Below, piece by piece: positions 31,501 through 42,447 of a stretch of 64,000 nucleotides of DNA. Numbering within the stretch: the stretch's first letter is position 1; each line of letters starts with the position of its first letter. Position numbers and translations under genes: made by a program. The DNA comes from Streptomyces corallincola (GTDB lineage Bacteria; Actinomycetota; Actinomycetes; Streptomycetales; Streptomycetaceae), in contig NZ_JAHRXF010000013.1 of NCBI RefSeq assembly GCF_019104725.1, positions 62,001 through 126,000 of the forward strand, given 5' to 3'. The notes beneath the pieces were generated by a model. The model did not search any database. It worked only from the letters and a program-made list of their open reading frames with translations, and was not told where the DNA came from.

Positions 31501-33146
31501 GCGCGACAGCCGTCCACAACCTGTGGACAACCGCAGCCGACCCGATCGCCAAGATCCCGGCCCCGAAGATCGAGTACGGCCAGCTCGCCCCGGTACTGAT
31601 CGTCGCCGGAGCGGCCCTGGTCGGGGTGCTCGTCGAGGCGTTCGTGCCGCGCCGTTCCCGGTACTACACACAGGTGTTCGTCTCCGTCGTCGCGCTGTGC
31701 GCCGCGTTCGCCTCCGTGGTGGCGCTCGCCGCCGACGGCTACGGCACCACCAAGGCGCACATCGCGGCGATGGGCGCGGTCGCGGTGGACGGGCCCGCGC
31801 TGTTCCTCCAGGGCACCATTCTGCTGGCCGCGCTGGTCGGCCTGTTCACCTTCGCCGAGCGGCGCCTCGACCCCGAGGCGCACGGCAGCCGGGTGGACTC
31901 CTTCGCCGCGCAGGCCGCCTCGGTGCCGGGCAGCGACAGCGAGAAGGCCGCCGTCAAGGCCGGGTTCACCACCACCGAGGTGTTCCCGCTGCTGCTGTTC
32001 GCGGTCGCGGGCATGCTGGTCTTCCCGGCCGCCGACGACCTGCTGACCCTGTTCATCGCGCTGGAGGTGCTCTCCCTCCCGCTGTACCTGCTGTGCGCGC
32101 TGGCCCGCCGCAAGCGGCTCATGTCGCAGGAGGCCGCGGTCAAGTACTTCCTGCTCGGCGCGTTCGCCTCCGCCTTCACCCTGTTCGGCATCGCCCTGCT
32201 CTACGGCTACGCGGGCTCCATGTCGTACGCCCGGATCGCCCAGGTCGTGGACGGCACGGCGACCGGTCTGGACCCGGCGCTCGCGGACACCACCGGCAAC
32301 GACGCGCTGCTGCTCATCGGTATGGCGCTGATCGTGATGGGTCTGCTGTTCAAGGTCGGCGCGGTCCCGTTCCACATGTGGACCCCGGACGTCTACCAGG
32401 GCGCCCCCACCCCGGTCACCGGCTTCATGGCCGCCGCGACCAAGGTGGCCGCGTTCGGCGCGCTGCTGCGCCTGCTGTACGTCGTGCTGCCGGGCCTGCG
32501 CTGGGACTGGCGGCCGGTCATGTGGGGCGTCGCCATCGTCACCATGCTGGGCGGCGCGATCGTCGCCATCACCCAGACCGACATCAAGCGCCTCCTGGCG
32601 TACTCCTCCGTCGCGCACGCCGGTTTCATCCTGGCCGGTGTGATCGCCACCAACCGCGACGGCGTCTCGTCGGTGCTCTTCTACCTCGCGGGCTACTCCT
32701 TCGTGACCATCGGCGCCTTCGCCGTCGTCACCCTGGTCCGCGACGCGGGCGGCGAGGCGACCCACCTCTCCAAGTGGGCGGGCCTCGGCCGCCGTTCCCC
32801 GCTGGTCGCGGCGGTCTTCGCGGTCTTCCTGCTGGCCTTCGCGGGCATCCCGCTGACCTCCGGCTTCTCCGGAAAGTTCGCGGTCTTCTCGGCCGCGGCG
32901 AACGGCGGCGCGGCCCCGCTGGTGGTCATCGGTGTGATCTCCTCGGCCATCGCCGCGTTCTTCTACATCCGCGTCATCGTCCTGATGTTCTTCAGCGAAC
33001 CCCGCCCCGACGGCCCCACCGTCGCGGTCCCCTCCCCGCTGACCATGACGGCCATCGCGGTGGGCGTCGCGGTCACCGTGGTACTGGGCGTGGCGCCGCA
33101 GTACTTCCTGGATTTGGCCAACCAGGCGAGCGTCTTCGTACGCTAA
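31497..33146 (+). CDS. nuoN: NADH-quinone oxidoreductase subunit N
   Basis: Last gene of the operon; antiporter-like proton-pumping subunit of 549 residues. Motifs: ALEVLSLPLYLLCALAR, KVGAVPFHMWTPDVYQGAPT, LLAYSSVAHAGFILAG and SGFSGKFAVF. The first 25 residues are followed by an N-terminal TM helix. A strong hairpin follows 34 bp after the stop. Confidence 0.98.
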   Translation: MSATAVHNLWTTAADPIAKIPAPKIEYGQLAPVLIVAGAALVGVLVEAFVPRRSRYYTQVFVSVVALCAAFASVVALAADGYGTTKAHIAAMGAVAVDGPALFLQGTILLAALVGLFTFAERRLDPEAHGSRVDSFAAQAASVPGSDSEKAAVKAGFTTTEVFPLLLFAVAGMLVFPAADDLLTLFIALEVLSLPLYLLCALARRKRLMSQEAAVKYFLLGAFASAFTLFGIALLYGYAGSMSYARIAQVVDGTATGLDPALADTTGNDALLLIGMALIVMGLLFKVGAVPFHMWTPDVYQGAPTPVTGFMAAATKVAAFGALLRLLYVVLPGLRWDWRPVMWGVAIVTMLGGAIVAITQTDIKRLLAYSSVAHAGFILAGVIATNRDGVSSVLFYLAGYSFVTIGAFAVVTLVRDAGGEATHLSKWAGLGRRSPLVAAVFAVFLLAFAGIPLTSGFSGKFAVFSAAANGGAAPLVVIGVISSAIAAFFYIRVIVLMFFSEPRPDGPTVAVPSPLTMTAIAVGVAVTVVLGVAPQYFLDLANQASVFVR

Positions 33147-33179
33147 CGATCACCGGCACACGGCACACGGCACACGGCA

Positions 33180-33212
33180 GCGGCCCGGCACCCCCTGGGG
33201 GTACCGGGCCGC
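33180..33212 (+). terminator. Terminator of the nuo operon
   Basis: GCGGCCCGG (33180-33188) pairs with CCGGGCCGC (33204-33212), and inner ACCCC/GGGGT extend the stem. It is preceded by three tandem CGGCACA repeats (33153-33178 region) and followed by a T-poor stretch. Confidence 0.85.
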
Positions 33213-33384
33213 TTGCTGTCGGGGGCCGGGGGAAACGGACGGGACTCCCTCGAACGGGTGAGTGGCATCCGTGTTCCGGGACGAGTGGGGCGCTCATCCG
33301 CCGGGGGCACCTGTGGACAACTTTCGGGCTTGTCGGCGGAGCCCCCTATCGTGGGGGAGTGGTCGAGGGACGACGTGCGGGGTC

Positions 33385-35403
<2,019 letters not shown>

Positions 35404-35523
35404 GGGGGACTGGGACTGAGGACTGGGACCGGGGAGCAGGCCCACTGAGCCGAGGGCAGACGCCCCGCGCCGCCCCCTCCGCCGGGCTGCGGCGCCGTCC
35501 CACCCCGCCCGCTTCCGGAGGGC

Positions 35524-36462
35524 TCAGCCCAGTGCCGACAGGCCCGGGGCGAAGGTGATCAGGAGCGGGACCAGGGGAATCAGCGCGGCCAGGGCGGTCG
35601 TGAGGGCGCGCTGGCGGCGCCGTAGCCGGGGCGGTGGGGCGAGGAGACGGTCCACGCGCTCGCCGAGCAGGCGTCGGCTGGAGGCGCAGGAGAGCACGCC
35701 CCGGTGCTGGTTCAGCTGGATGAGGGCGAGCGCGGTGGTGAGGTGGCCGCAGCGCCGGGAGGCGGTGTCGTCGGCGGCGAGTTCGACCAGCCGGTGGGTC
35801 TGGTCGCGGAAGTGGGCGAAGAGGGGCACGCGGGGGAAGCCGGTGGCGAGGGCGGTGGACAGGTGCAGCAGCCAGTCGTGGTGGGCGCGCGCGTGCCCCC
35901 GCTCATGGGTGAGCACCGCGTCGAGCTGATGATCGGTGAGCCGGTGCAACGCCCCCGTGGTCACCACGAGCCGCGCGGGATGCCCCGGCATCCACCAGGC
36001 GTCCGGATACTCGTCCTCCAGCACCAGCATCGGCCCCCGCTCCACCGGCAGCCCCGCCGGAAGATCCGGCGCCCGCTCCCGCAGCTCGGCCCGCGCGCTG
36101 CCCCGGCTGCGCCGTACCTCCACCAGCTCGCGGGCGAGCACCGCCGTCGTCCAGGCGGCCCCGCAGGCCAGCAGCACGGTGAGGATGGAGGCCCACACGG
36201 GTGCGGCCGAGAGGCCGTACGCGGCGGTCACGGCGGCCGGGGCGGGGGCGAAGACATGATCGCGGACGGTGTGGAAGACGGCCGCCGTGCCCAGGACCAG
36301 CGCGGTCGAGCAGCACAGCAGCACCGTGGCGACCAGGCACTGCCACACCCACAGCGCGACCACCGGTTCCCGCTCCGGCCACGCGGCCCGCGTCAGCGCG
36401 CGCGGCACCGGCACGGCGGCGGTGAGGCCGACGACGCTCAGCAGGAGCAGGCAGACGGTCAT
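35524..36462 (-). CDS. M56-family membrane metallopeptidase (BlaR1/MecR1-like), orphan
   Basis: About 312 residues with the zinc motif HERGHARAHH, a downstream metal-ligand Glu in LVELAADDTASRR, and three or four TM helices (two at the start, one in the middle, one at the end). The extracellular sensor domain of BlaR1 is absent. In Streptomyces such genes normally sit beside a BlaI-type repressor; none is visible on either side. The ATG at 36462 starts directly before the first TM helix; the frame is open to 36522. Confidence 0.86.
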   Translation of the reverse strand: MTVCLLLLSVVGLTAAVPVPRALTRAAWPEREPVVALWVWQCLVATVLLCCSTALVLGTAAVFHTVRDHVFAPAPAAVTAAYGLSAAPVWASILTVLLACGAAWTTAVLARELVEVRRSRGSARAELRERAPDLPAGLPVERGPMLVLEDEYPDAWWMPGHPARLVVTTGALHRLTDHQLDAVLTHERGHARAHHDWLLHLSTALATGFPRVPLFAHFRDQTHRLVELAADDTASRRCGHLTTALALIQLNQHRGVLSCASSRRLLGERVDRLLAPPPRLRRRQRALTTALAALIPLVPLLITFAPGLSALG

Positions 36463-36689
36463 GCCGGGGCCCCGGTTTCCTGGTAGCGGCGGGACGGGAG
36501 GACGGAGGATCGGCCGGAACACGCGGAGCGCGGCGGACGGACGGGGCGCGGCGACGCGCCGTACCGCGCGCGCCCCCGCCCGTCAGTATGCCGCCGCCCT
36601 GCCCCCACGTCAGTCCCCCGAACGAGGCGGCCGAAGTTCCGTGCGGGCGGTACGGGTTGAGCCGTGTCCGGTCCGGAGGCGCGCGGGTC

Positions 36690-37913
36690 TCACCCCGCCA
36701 CCACCCGCCCGCGCACCTCCCCGAGTCCCACTCGCGCCCCGTCCTGACCCGGCGCCCAGGCGGTGAGGACGACCTCGTCGCCGTCCTCCAGGAAGGCCCG
36801 CTTGCCGGTGGGCAGGTCGAGCGGGTCGCGGCCGTTCCAGGTGAGTTCGAGCAGGGAGCCGCGCTGGCCGGGCTCGGGCCCGCTGACCGTGCCGGAGCCG
36901 AACAGGTCGCCGGTACGCAGGGACGCGCCGTTGACCGTCATGTGGGCGAGCTGCTGCGCGGCCGTCCAGTACATGGTGGCGAACGGCGGCTCGGAGACCG
37001 TGTGGCCGTTGACGGCGACGGAGATCCGCAGGTCGTAGCCGCCCGGCTCGACGTCCGGCGCGGAGTCGTCCAGGTAGGGCAGCAGTGGGTGGGTGCGCTC
37101 GGGCGGCGCGGTGCGGGCGGGCTCCAGCGCCTCCAGTGGGGTGACCCACGCCGACACCGAGGTGGCGAACGACTTGCCCAGGAACGGGCCGAGCGGCACG
37201 TACTCCCACGCCTGCACGTCACGCGCCGACCAGTCGTTGAGCAGGCACAGTCCGAAGACGTGCTCGCGGAAGTCCCCGAGCGCGACCGGCCGCCCCCGCT
37301 CCGACGGCGTGCCCACGACGAACCCGACCTCGGCCTCGATGTCCAGCCGGACCGACGGGCCGAACACCGGCACCGGGTCGCCGGGCCCCTTGCGCTGCCC
37401 GGACGGCCGTACGACGTCCGTGCCCGACACCACGACCGTGCCCGCGCGGCCGTGGTAACCGATCGGCAGATGCTTCCAGTTGGGGGTGAGGGAGTCCTCG
37501 GCGTCGGGGCGGAAGATGCTGCCGACGTTACGGGCGTGGTGCTCGGAGGCGTAGAAGTCCACGTAGTCCGCGACCTCGAACGGCAGGTGCAGGGCGACCG
37601 AGGACAGCGGGTGGAACAGCGGCTCGATCACCGTGCGGTGCGAGGGGACCGTCACCCACGCGGTCAGCGCGCGCCGCACGTCCGACCAGGCCGTCCGCCC
37701 GGCCGCGAGCAGCGCGCCGAGGTCGGGGCGGGCGAGCAGCGAGACGTACGGGGAGCCGAGCGCGGCTGCCGCCGCACCCGCGTCCAGGACGTGGTCACCG
37801 AGGCGGACGCCGACCCTCCGGCCGCCGGACGCGTCACCGGGCAGGGAGAATACGCCGTACGGGAGGTTGTGCGGGCCGAAGGGATCGCCCTCGGGGACGT
37901 CGAAGGGGGGCAT
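36690..37913 (-). CDS. fahA: Fumarylacetoacetase
   Basis: Splits fumarylacetoacetate to fumarate and acetoacetate at the end of tyrosine/homogentisate breakdown. The 407-residue protein shows the family's VDFYASEHHARNVGSIFRP, then LPIGYHGRAGTVV, LDIEAEVGFVVG and LLNDWSARDVQAWEYVPLGP, which carry metal and substrate ligands. Length is normal. It is divergent from the ATP-grasp gene, and the gap between them holds two nested palindromes. No hmgA or hpd lies nearby. Confidence 0.95.
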   Translation of the reverse strand: MPPFDVPEGDPFGPHNLPYGVFSLPGDASGGRRVGVRLGDHVLDAGAAAAALGSPYVSLLARPDLGALLAAGRTAWSDVRRALTAWVTVPSHRTVIEPLFHPLSSVALHLPFEVADYVDFYASEHHARNVGSIFRPDAEDSLTPNWKHLPIGYHGRAGTVVVSGTDVVRPSGQRKGPGDPVPVFGPSVRLDIEAEVGFVVGTPSERGRPVALGDFREHVFGLCLLNDWSARDVQAWEYVPLGPFLGKSFATSVSAWVTPLEALEPARTAPPERTHPLLPYLDDSAPDVEPGGYDLRISVAVNGHTVSEPPFATMYWTAAQQLAHMTVNGASLRTGDLFGSGTVSGPEPGQRGSLLELTWNGRDPLDLPTGKRAFLEDGDEVVLTAWAPGQDGARVGLGEVRGRVVAG

Positions 37914-37958
37914 GGGTGTGCCTCACTCTCAGCCGGGGCCGTGCATGGCGGTGCGAAC

Positions 37959-37993
37959 CATGTGGTCGCGCCACATGTGTGGTCCCGCCACAC
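37959..37993. promoter_or_regulatory. Twin CCACA palindromes between fahA and the ATP-grasp gene
   Basis: CATGTGG-tcgcg-CCACATG (37959-37977) and GTGTGG-tcccg-CCACAC (37977-37993) are back-to-back perfect inverted repeats with 5-nt centres. GTGTGG (38032-38037) and ACATGTGT (38045-38052) follow. They are probably operators for one or both divergent genes. The same CCACATGTG core recurs densely at 39513-39630. Confidence 0.6.
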
Positions 37994-38180
37994 GTTACGG
38001 GTGGGTCGCCTGTCTTGGGCAGGGTCACAAGGTGTGGTCGTAAGACATGTGTTCAGGCACTACCCACGGTGTCTAAAGAGTTCGCAATGTCCGAACGGTC
38101 CCTGTCGGAGGCCGTAATTCCGGCTTAGCGTCCTTCGGGGGAAGCGGACGGGGTGGGACCGGGCCGCACCGGGGGGACAC

Positions 38181-39452
38181 GTGGGGGGACCCGTGGCCGT
38201 GAGCACCGCCGGCATGCCGCCGGACGCCGACCGGGGCGTACCCGGACTGATCGTCAAGTTCGGTGACTACCCGCTGCACCACGGCGGGGTCGGCGCCATC
38301 CGCAGCCTCGGCAGGCTGGGCGTCCCGATGTACGCCGTCACCGAGGACACCTGGACGCCCGCCGCCGCGTCCCGCTATCTGACCCGCGCCTTCGTCTGGC
38401 CGACGACCGGCGCCGAGGACCCCGGCCGACTGGTCGAGGGCCTGCTGCGGATCGGCCGCCGCATCGGCCGCCCGGCCGTGCTGGTGCCGACCGACGAGGA
38501 GGCCGCCGTCCTCATCGCCGAGCACCAGGAGGAACTGGCCGGGCCGTTCCTCTTCCCGCGCGTGGACCCCGCGCTGCCCCGCCGCCTCGCCAGCAAGCGG
38601 GGCCTGCACGAACTCTGCGCGGCACACGGGGTGCCGAGTCCCGAGGCCGCGTTCCCGGAGTCGTACGAGCAGGTCGTCGCCTTCGCGGAGCAGGCCCGCT
38701 TCCCGGTGATGGCGAAGAACCGCGAGGCGTTCGTCCGGCGCAGCCGCCCGGCCGTGCACGGCACCACCCGCGTCGCCACCCGGGCCCGGCTGCTCGCCCT
38801 CGCCCGCGAGTGGGGCGACCGACCGGGGGTGATCCTCCAGGAGTACCTGCCGAGGGAGCAGGCCGAGGACTGGATCGTGCACGCCCACATAGGTGCCGAC
38901 CACACACCGCGCGCCCTTTTCACGGGGGTCAAGGTCCGCTCCTGGCCGCCGCACGCGGGGATGACGGCGAGCGCGTACGTCGTGGACAACCCCGAACTCG
39001 CCGATCTGGCCGCCCGGTTCGTCAAGCAGATCGGGTTCACCGGGATCGCCGACCTCGATCTGCGCTTCGACCGGCGCGACGGGCGGTACAAGATGCTGGA
39101 CTTCAACCCGCGCATGGGCGCCCAGTTCCGGCTGTTCGAGAGCGAGGCGGGCGTGGACGTCGTTCGCGCGCTCCACCTCGATCTCACCGGCCGCCCGGTC
39201 CCGGCCGGTGAACAGCGCGCCGGGCACCGGTACGTCGTGGAGAACATCGACCTGCCCGCCCTCCTCGCCTACCGCCGCAGCGGCTACACCACCCCGCACG
39301 CCCCCGCCCGCGCCACCGGCACCGAACCGGCCTGGTTCGCGGCCGACGACCCGATGCCCTTCCTGACGATGCTGGCCCGCTCCGCGCGGCCGGGGGCGAA
39401 GCATCTGTACGAGCTGTGGCGTGCGGGGCGGGGGAGCGGGGGCGGGGGATAG
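38181..39452 (+). CDS. ATP-grasp carboxylate-amine ligase-like protein
   Basis: A 423-residue ATP-grasp protein likely to join a carboxylate to an amine or thiol. An N-terminal pre-ATP-grasp domain (FGDYPLHHGGVGAIRSLGRL) is followed by the ATP-binding core: KRGLHELCAAHGVPSPEAAF, FPVMAKNREAF, VILQEYLPREQAEDW, and the metal site DLDLRFDRRDGRYKMLDFNPR with Asp/Asn/Arg ligands intact. It looks active, unlike the shortened relative at 2067. GTG at 38181 or GTG at 38193 could be the start; both have G-rich ribosome sites. A flavoprotein follows on the same strand, and CACATG palindromes lie before and after this gene. Substrate unknown. Confidence 0.85.
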   Translation: MGGPVAVSTAGMPPDADRGVPGLIVKFGDYPLHHGGVGAIRSLGRLGVPMYAVTEDTWTPAAASRYLTRAFVWPTTGAEDPGRLVEGLLRIGRRIGRPAVLVPTDEEAAVLIAEHQEELAGPFLFPRVDPALPRRLASKRGLHELCAAHGVPSPEAAFPESYEQVVAFAEQARFPVMAKNREAFVRRSRPAVHGTTRVATRARLLALAREWGDRPGVILQEYLPREQAEDWIVHAHIGADHTPRALFTGVKVRSWPPHAGMTASAYVVDNPELADLAARFVKQIGFTGIADLDLRFDRRDGRYKMLDFNPRMGAQFRLFESEAGVDVVRALHLDLTGRPVPAGEQRAGHRYVVENIDLPALLAYRRSGYTTPHAPARATGTEPAWFAADDPMPFLTMLARSARPGAKHLYELWRAGRGSGGGG

Positions 39453-39512
39453 GGAGGCGGGGGCGGGCGGTTGGGCGATCGGTTGGGGGAGGGGGAGGCG
39501 GGAGGGGTCAGT

Positions 39513-39630
39513 CCCACATGTGCCTCCACCACATGTGGGGGCCCCACATGGGCTCGCCTCACATGACATGTGGGGGCCCCACATGTGCTCGCCCCACATG
39601 AGTCCGCCCCACATGTGCTCGCCCCACACG
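39513..39630. repeat. CACATGTG palindrome array
   Basis: Between the ATP-grasp and flavoprotein genes, CACATG occurs seven times in about 105 bp and a CACACG variant closes the array. Two near-identical large palindromes are present: CATGTGGGG-G-CCCCACATG (39532-39550) and ACATGTGGGG-G-CCCCACATGT (39566-39586). They run into a 15-bp tandem series beginning CCCCACATG at 39577, 39592 and 39607 and CCCCACACG at 39622. CCGCACCA-type repeats follow to about 39680. The array fills most of the 284-bp gap. It looks like a multi-site operator or a structured RNA, not a coding region. Confidence 0.8.
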
Positions 39631-39736
39631 GCCCCGCACCGCAGGTCACACCGCACACCGCACCACCGCACCACCGCACGAAGAGAGGCACCGCCACCGC
39701 CGACCGTGGCGCACCGCGTCCTGGGGAGGGACTTTC

Positions 39737-40939
39737 GTGATTCGACCGGTTGCAGTGATCGGGGCCGGGCCGTACGGCCTGTCCACCGCCGCCCATCTGC
39801 GGGTGCGCGGCATACCCGTCCGGATCTTCGGTGAGCCGATGACCGCGTGGCGCGACCACATGCCCGCCGGGATGCTCCTGAAATCGACCCCGGCCGCCTC
39901 CGACCTGGACTGCCCCCAGCCCGGCCACACCCTCGCGGACTACTGCGACGCGGCGGGCATCCGGCGGCTGGTGACGGACGAGGACATCGTGCCGGTGGAG
40001 ACGTTCACGGCGTACGGCGACTGGTTCCAGCGCAGTCTGCTGCCGGAGCTGGAACGGGTCCGGGTGGTGTCCGTGGAGCGGGACGGCAGCGGCGGGTTCG
40101 CGCTCAAGCTGGACTCGGGGGAGGAGTTCACGGCGCGAGCGGTGGTGGTCGCCACCGGGCTCACCGGGTTCGCGCACCTCCCGCCCGAGCTGGCCGGTGC
40201 CGTGCCGGACGGCCCGTCGGCCACCGGAGTGCTGTCGCACAGTTCGCAGTGGCACGACCTCGGCCGGTTCGCGGGCCGGGATCTGATCGTGGTCGGCGCG
40301 GGACAGTCGGCGCTGGAGACGGCGGTGCTCGCGGCGGAGGGGGGCGCGCGGGTCCGGGTGGTGTCGCGCGGGCGGGGCCGGGTCGCGTTCGGCGCGCCGC
40401 CCTGGGAGCAGCCGAGGCTGCGCCCGGAGTCGCCGTTCGGCCGGGCCTGGTCGCTGTGGGCGCTCAGCTACTACCCACAGCCGTACCGCTTCCTGCCCGA
40501 ACCGGTCCGGCACACCCTGGTCCGCCGGGTGCTCGGCCCGCTGGGCGCGTGGTGGCTGCGCGAGCGGTTCGCCGGGCGGGTCGAAGTGCGGGAGGTGGAG
40601 CGGGTGTTGGGCGCCGAAGCGGCGGACAGCGGGCCGGTTCTGACGGTACGCGGCCACGACGGGCGCACCGAGCGGCTCGACGCGGACCACGTCGTCGCCG
40701 CGACCGGCTACCGCGTGGACGTCGCCGCCCTCGACTTCCTCGGCCCCGGCCTCCGCGCCCGCCTCGCCACCGGCCGTGGCGCCCCCCGCCTCGGCCCCGG
40801 CTACGTCTCCTCCCTCCCCGGCCTCTACTTCACCGGCCTCCCCGCCGCCGCCTCCTACGGCCCGGTCATGCGCTTCGTCTGCGGCACGGCTTTCGCCTCC
40901 CCGCGCCTGGCACGGCACTTGGCGTCGGCGCACGGGTAA
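39737..40939 (+). CDS. FAD/NAD(P)-dependent monooxygenase-like flavoprotein
   Basis: A 400-residue two-dinucleotide-domain flavoprotein. The FAD loop is IGAGPYG at residues 8-14 and the NAD(P) loop VVGAGQSALE near 187. ATGLTGFAH and AATGYRVDV resemble the ATG motif of lysine/ornithine N-hydroxylases and Baeyer-Villiger-type enzymes. GTG start with a GGGAGGGA ribosome site 7-14 nt upstream. Its partner gene is probably the ATP-grasp ligase upstream, suggesting a two-step modification of a small molecule or peptide (inference). Substrate unknown. Confidence 0.84.
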   Translation: MIRPVAVIGAGPYGLSTAAHLRVRGIPVRIFGEPMTAWRDHMPAGMLLKSTPAASDLDCPQPGHTLADYCDAAGIRRLVTDEDIVPVETFTAYGDWFQRSLLPELERVRVVSVERDGSGGFALKLDSGEEFTARAVVVATGLTGFAHLPPELAGAVPDGPSATGVLSHSSQWHDLGRFAGRDLIVVGAGQSALETAVLAAEGGARVRVVSRGRGRVAFGAPPWEQPRLRPESPFGRAWSLWALSYYPQPYRFLPEPVRHTLVRRVLGPLGAWWLRERFAGRVEVREVERVLGAEAADSGPVLTVRGHDGRTERLDADHVVAATGYRVDVAALDFLGPGLRARLATGRGAPRLGPGYVSSLPGLYFTGLPAAASYGPVMRFVCGTAFASPRLARHLASAHG

Positions 40940-40980
40940 GTCCATTGCGGGGCAGAGGAGTTGGCCTCCAGTAAGCGGGG

Positions 40981-41050
40981 CGAGAGGGTGAGCGTGGTTT
41001 GTGGGCTGTGCGAGGCGAGAGGGTGAGCGGGGTTTGTGGGCTGTGCGGCA
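40981..41050. repeat. 35-bp tandem duplication
   Basis: A 35-bp unit beginning CGAGAGGGTGAGCG (40981) is repeated at 41016 with few mismatches. It lies in the 305-bp gap 40940-41244 after the flavoprotein gene; nothing else was recognised in this gap. Confidence 0.75.
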
Positions 41051-41244
41051 CCGCGACCGCTCGCCCCGCTCCCGGCCCGAGGCAGGCCCATGTGGACCCG
41101 TACACCGCTCAACTCGGTTGATGCCGACCGCCCGAGGGGCGGGAACAGGGACTTGTGCCGCTAACCCCCGCCTCCAGCAAGGTCACGCCACCCAGAACCG
41201 GCCCACCCCAGCGGCCGGAACAGGGCCCGACCCCTGGAGGACCC

Positions 41245-41481
41245 ATGAGCACGCGACGACCTCAGCAGCCCCAGCAGCCGCCCCAAGCCGCACCGCCGGA
41301 CCGAGCCCCACAGCCGCCCCAGGCCCCGCGAGTTCCGCAGCCCGAGCAGCAGCAACTTCCCGAAGCGCGAGGGGGATTCGCCCGGAAGGCCGCCCGTGCG
41401 GTCTTCGGCGCGGTCGCCGCCGCCACCGTCCGCGAAGCTGTCCGCCGCGTGCTGGACGCACTCCTCGACGACATCCCCTGA
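41245..41481 (+). CDS. Small Pro/Gln-rich protein with C-terminal amphipathic helix
   Basis: A 78-residue protein. The first 40 residues are nearly all Pro, Gln, Ala and Arg (STRRPQQPQQPPQAAPP and similar). The last 35 form one Arg/Ala amphipathic helix (FARKAARAVFGAVAAATVRE) ending in acidic LDDIP. The start ATG has CTGGAGG 5 nt upstream, which makes it a credible gene. No signal peptide; no family recognised. Membrane-surface binding through the helix is possible. Confidence 0.6.
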   Translation: MSTRRPQQPQQPPQAAPPDRAPQPPQAPRVPQPEQQQLPEARGGFARKAARAVFGAVAAATVREAVRRVLDALLDDIP

Positions 41482-41558
41482 CCCTGGCATGCTGCCCTGC
41501 CCCAACTCCCTTACCGGCCGGATGAGTCGGTGGTGTCCATGATCCGTATTCTCTGGTC

Positions 41559-42377
41559 ATGGCCCCATCCCCGCCCTCATCCCCCGCGTACGCGCTGATC
41601 GTCACCGACCTGGACGGGACGTTGCTGCGCGGTGACGACACGGTCTCGGCGCGGACGGTGGCCGCGCTGGGGCGGGCGGAGCGGGTGGGGGCGCGGCATC
41701 TGGTGGCGACCGGGCGGCCGGTGCCGCGGGTGCGGGCGCTGCTGGCCGGGCTCGGTGCCACGGGGCTCGCGGTGTGCGGGCAGGGCGCGCAGCTGTACGA
41801 CGCCGGGACGGGCCGCATGCTGTGGTCGGTCCGGCTGGACCGGGAGCTGGCCGAGACGGCGCTCGGCAAGATCGAGGCGGAGATCGGGGAGGTGTACGCG
41901 GCCGTGGACCAAGACGGCGTGGACGGGCTCACCCTGATCGAGCCGGGCTACCGGATGCCACACCCCACGCTGCCCGCCGTCCGGGTGGAGCGGCGCGCGG
42001 AGCTGTGGCGGGCGCCGATCAGCAAGGTGCTGCTGCGCCATCACGCCCTGGGTGACGACGAGTTGGCGGCGGCGGCCCGCGCGGTGGTCGGCCCGCTCGC
42101 CACCGTCACCATGTCCGGGCCCGGCACCGTGGAGCTCCAGCCGAGCGGGGTGACGAAGGCGACCGGTCTCGCGCTGGCCGCCGAGCGGCTGGGCATCCCG
42201 GCGGAGCGGGCGCTCGCCTTCGGGGACATGCCCAACGACGTGCCGATGTTCGAGTGGGCCGGGCACGCGGTGGCGATGGGCAACGCGCACCCGGAGCTGA
42301 AGGCGGTCGCGGACGAGGTCACGACGTCGAACGAGGACGACGGCATCGCCGTCGTCCTCGAAGGACTGTTCCCCTGA
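41559..42377 (+). CDS. HAD-superfamily phosphatase, Cof type
   Basis: A 272-residue phosphatase with the four HAD motifs: DLDGT (17-21), the Thr of ATGRP, the Lys in SGVTKATGLALAAERLGI, and GDMPNDVPMF. A Cof-type C2 cap lies in the middle. Cof proteins dephosphorylate sugar phosphates or flavin/pyridoxal phosphates; the substrate is open. TATTCT (41547-41552) ends 6 nt before the ATG, so the mRNA is probably leaderless. Confidence 0.92.
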   Translation: MAPSPPSSPAYALIVTDLDGTLLRGDDTVSARTVAALGRAERVGARHLVATGRPVPRVRALLAGLGATGLAVCGQGAQLYDAGTGRMLWSVRLDRELAETALGKIEAEIGEVYAAVDQDGVDGLTLIEPGYRMPHPTLPAVRVERRAELWRAPISKVLLRHHALGDDELAAAARAVVGPLATVTMSGPGTVELQPSGVTKATGLALAAERLGIPAERALAFGDMPNDVPMFEWAGHAVAMGNAHPELKAVADEVTTSNEDDGIAVVLEGLFP

Positions 42378-42447
42378 CATCACCGGCGGCTACGGCCCGG
42401 CCGCTACGGCCCGATCGGCCGGGTCGGTCCGCTCGGTACGCGCCGAA

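Noticed and set aside
39513..39630. CRISPR array
   Set aside because: The repeats are short, overlapping palindromes without unique spacers of constant length, and there are no cas genes.
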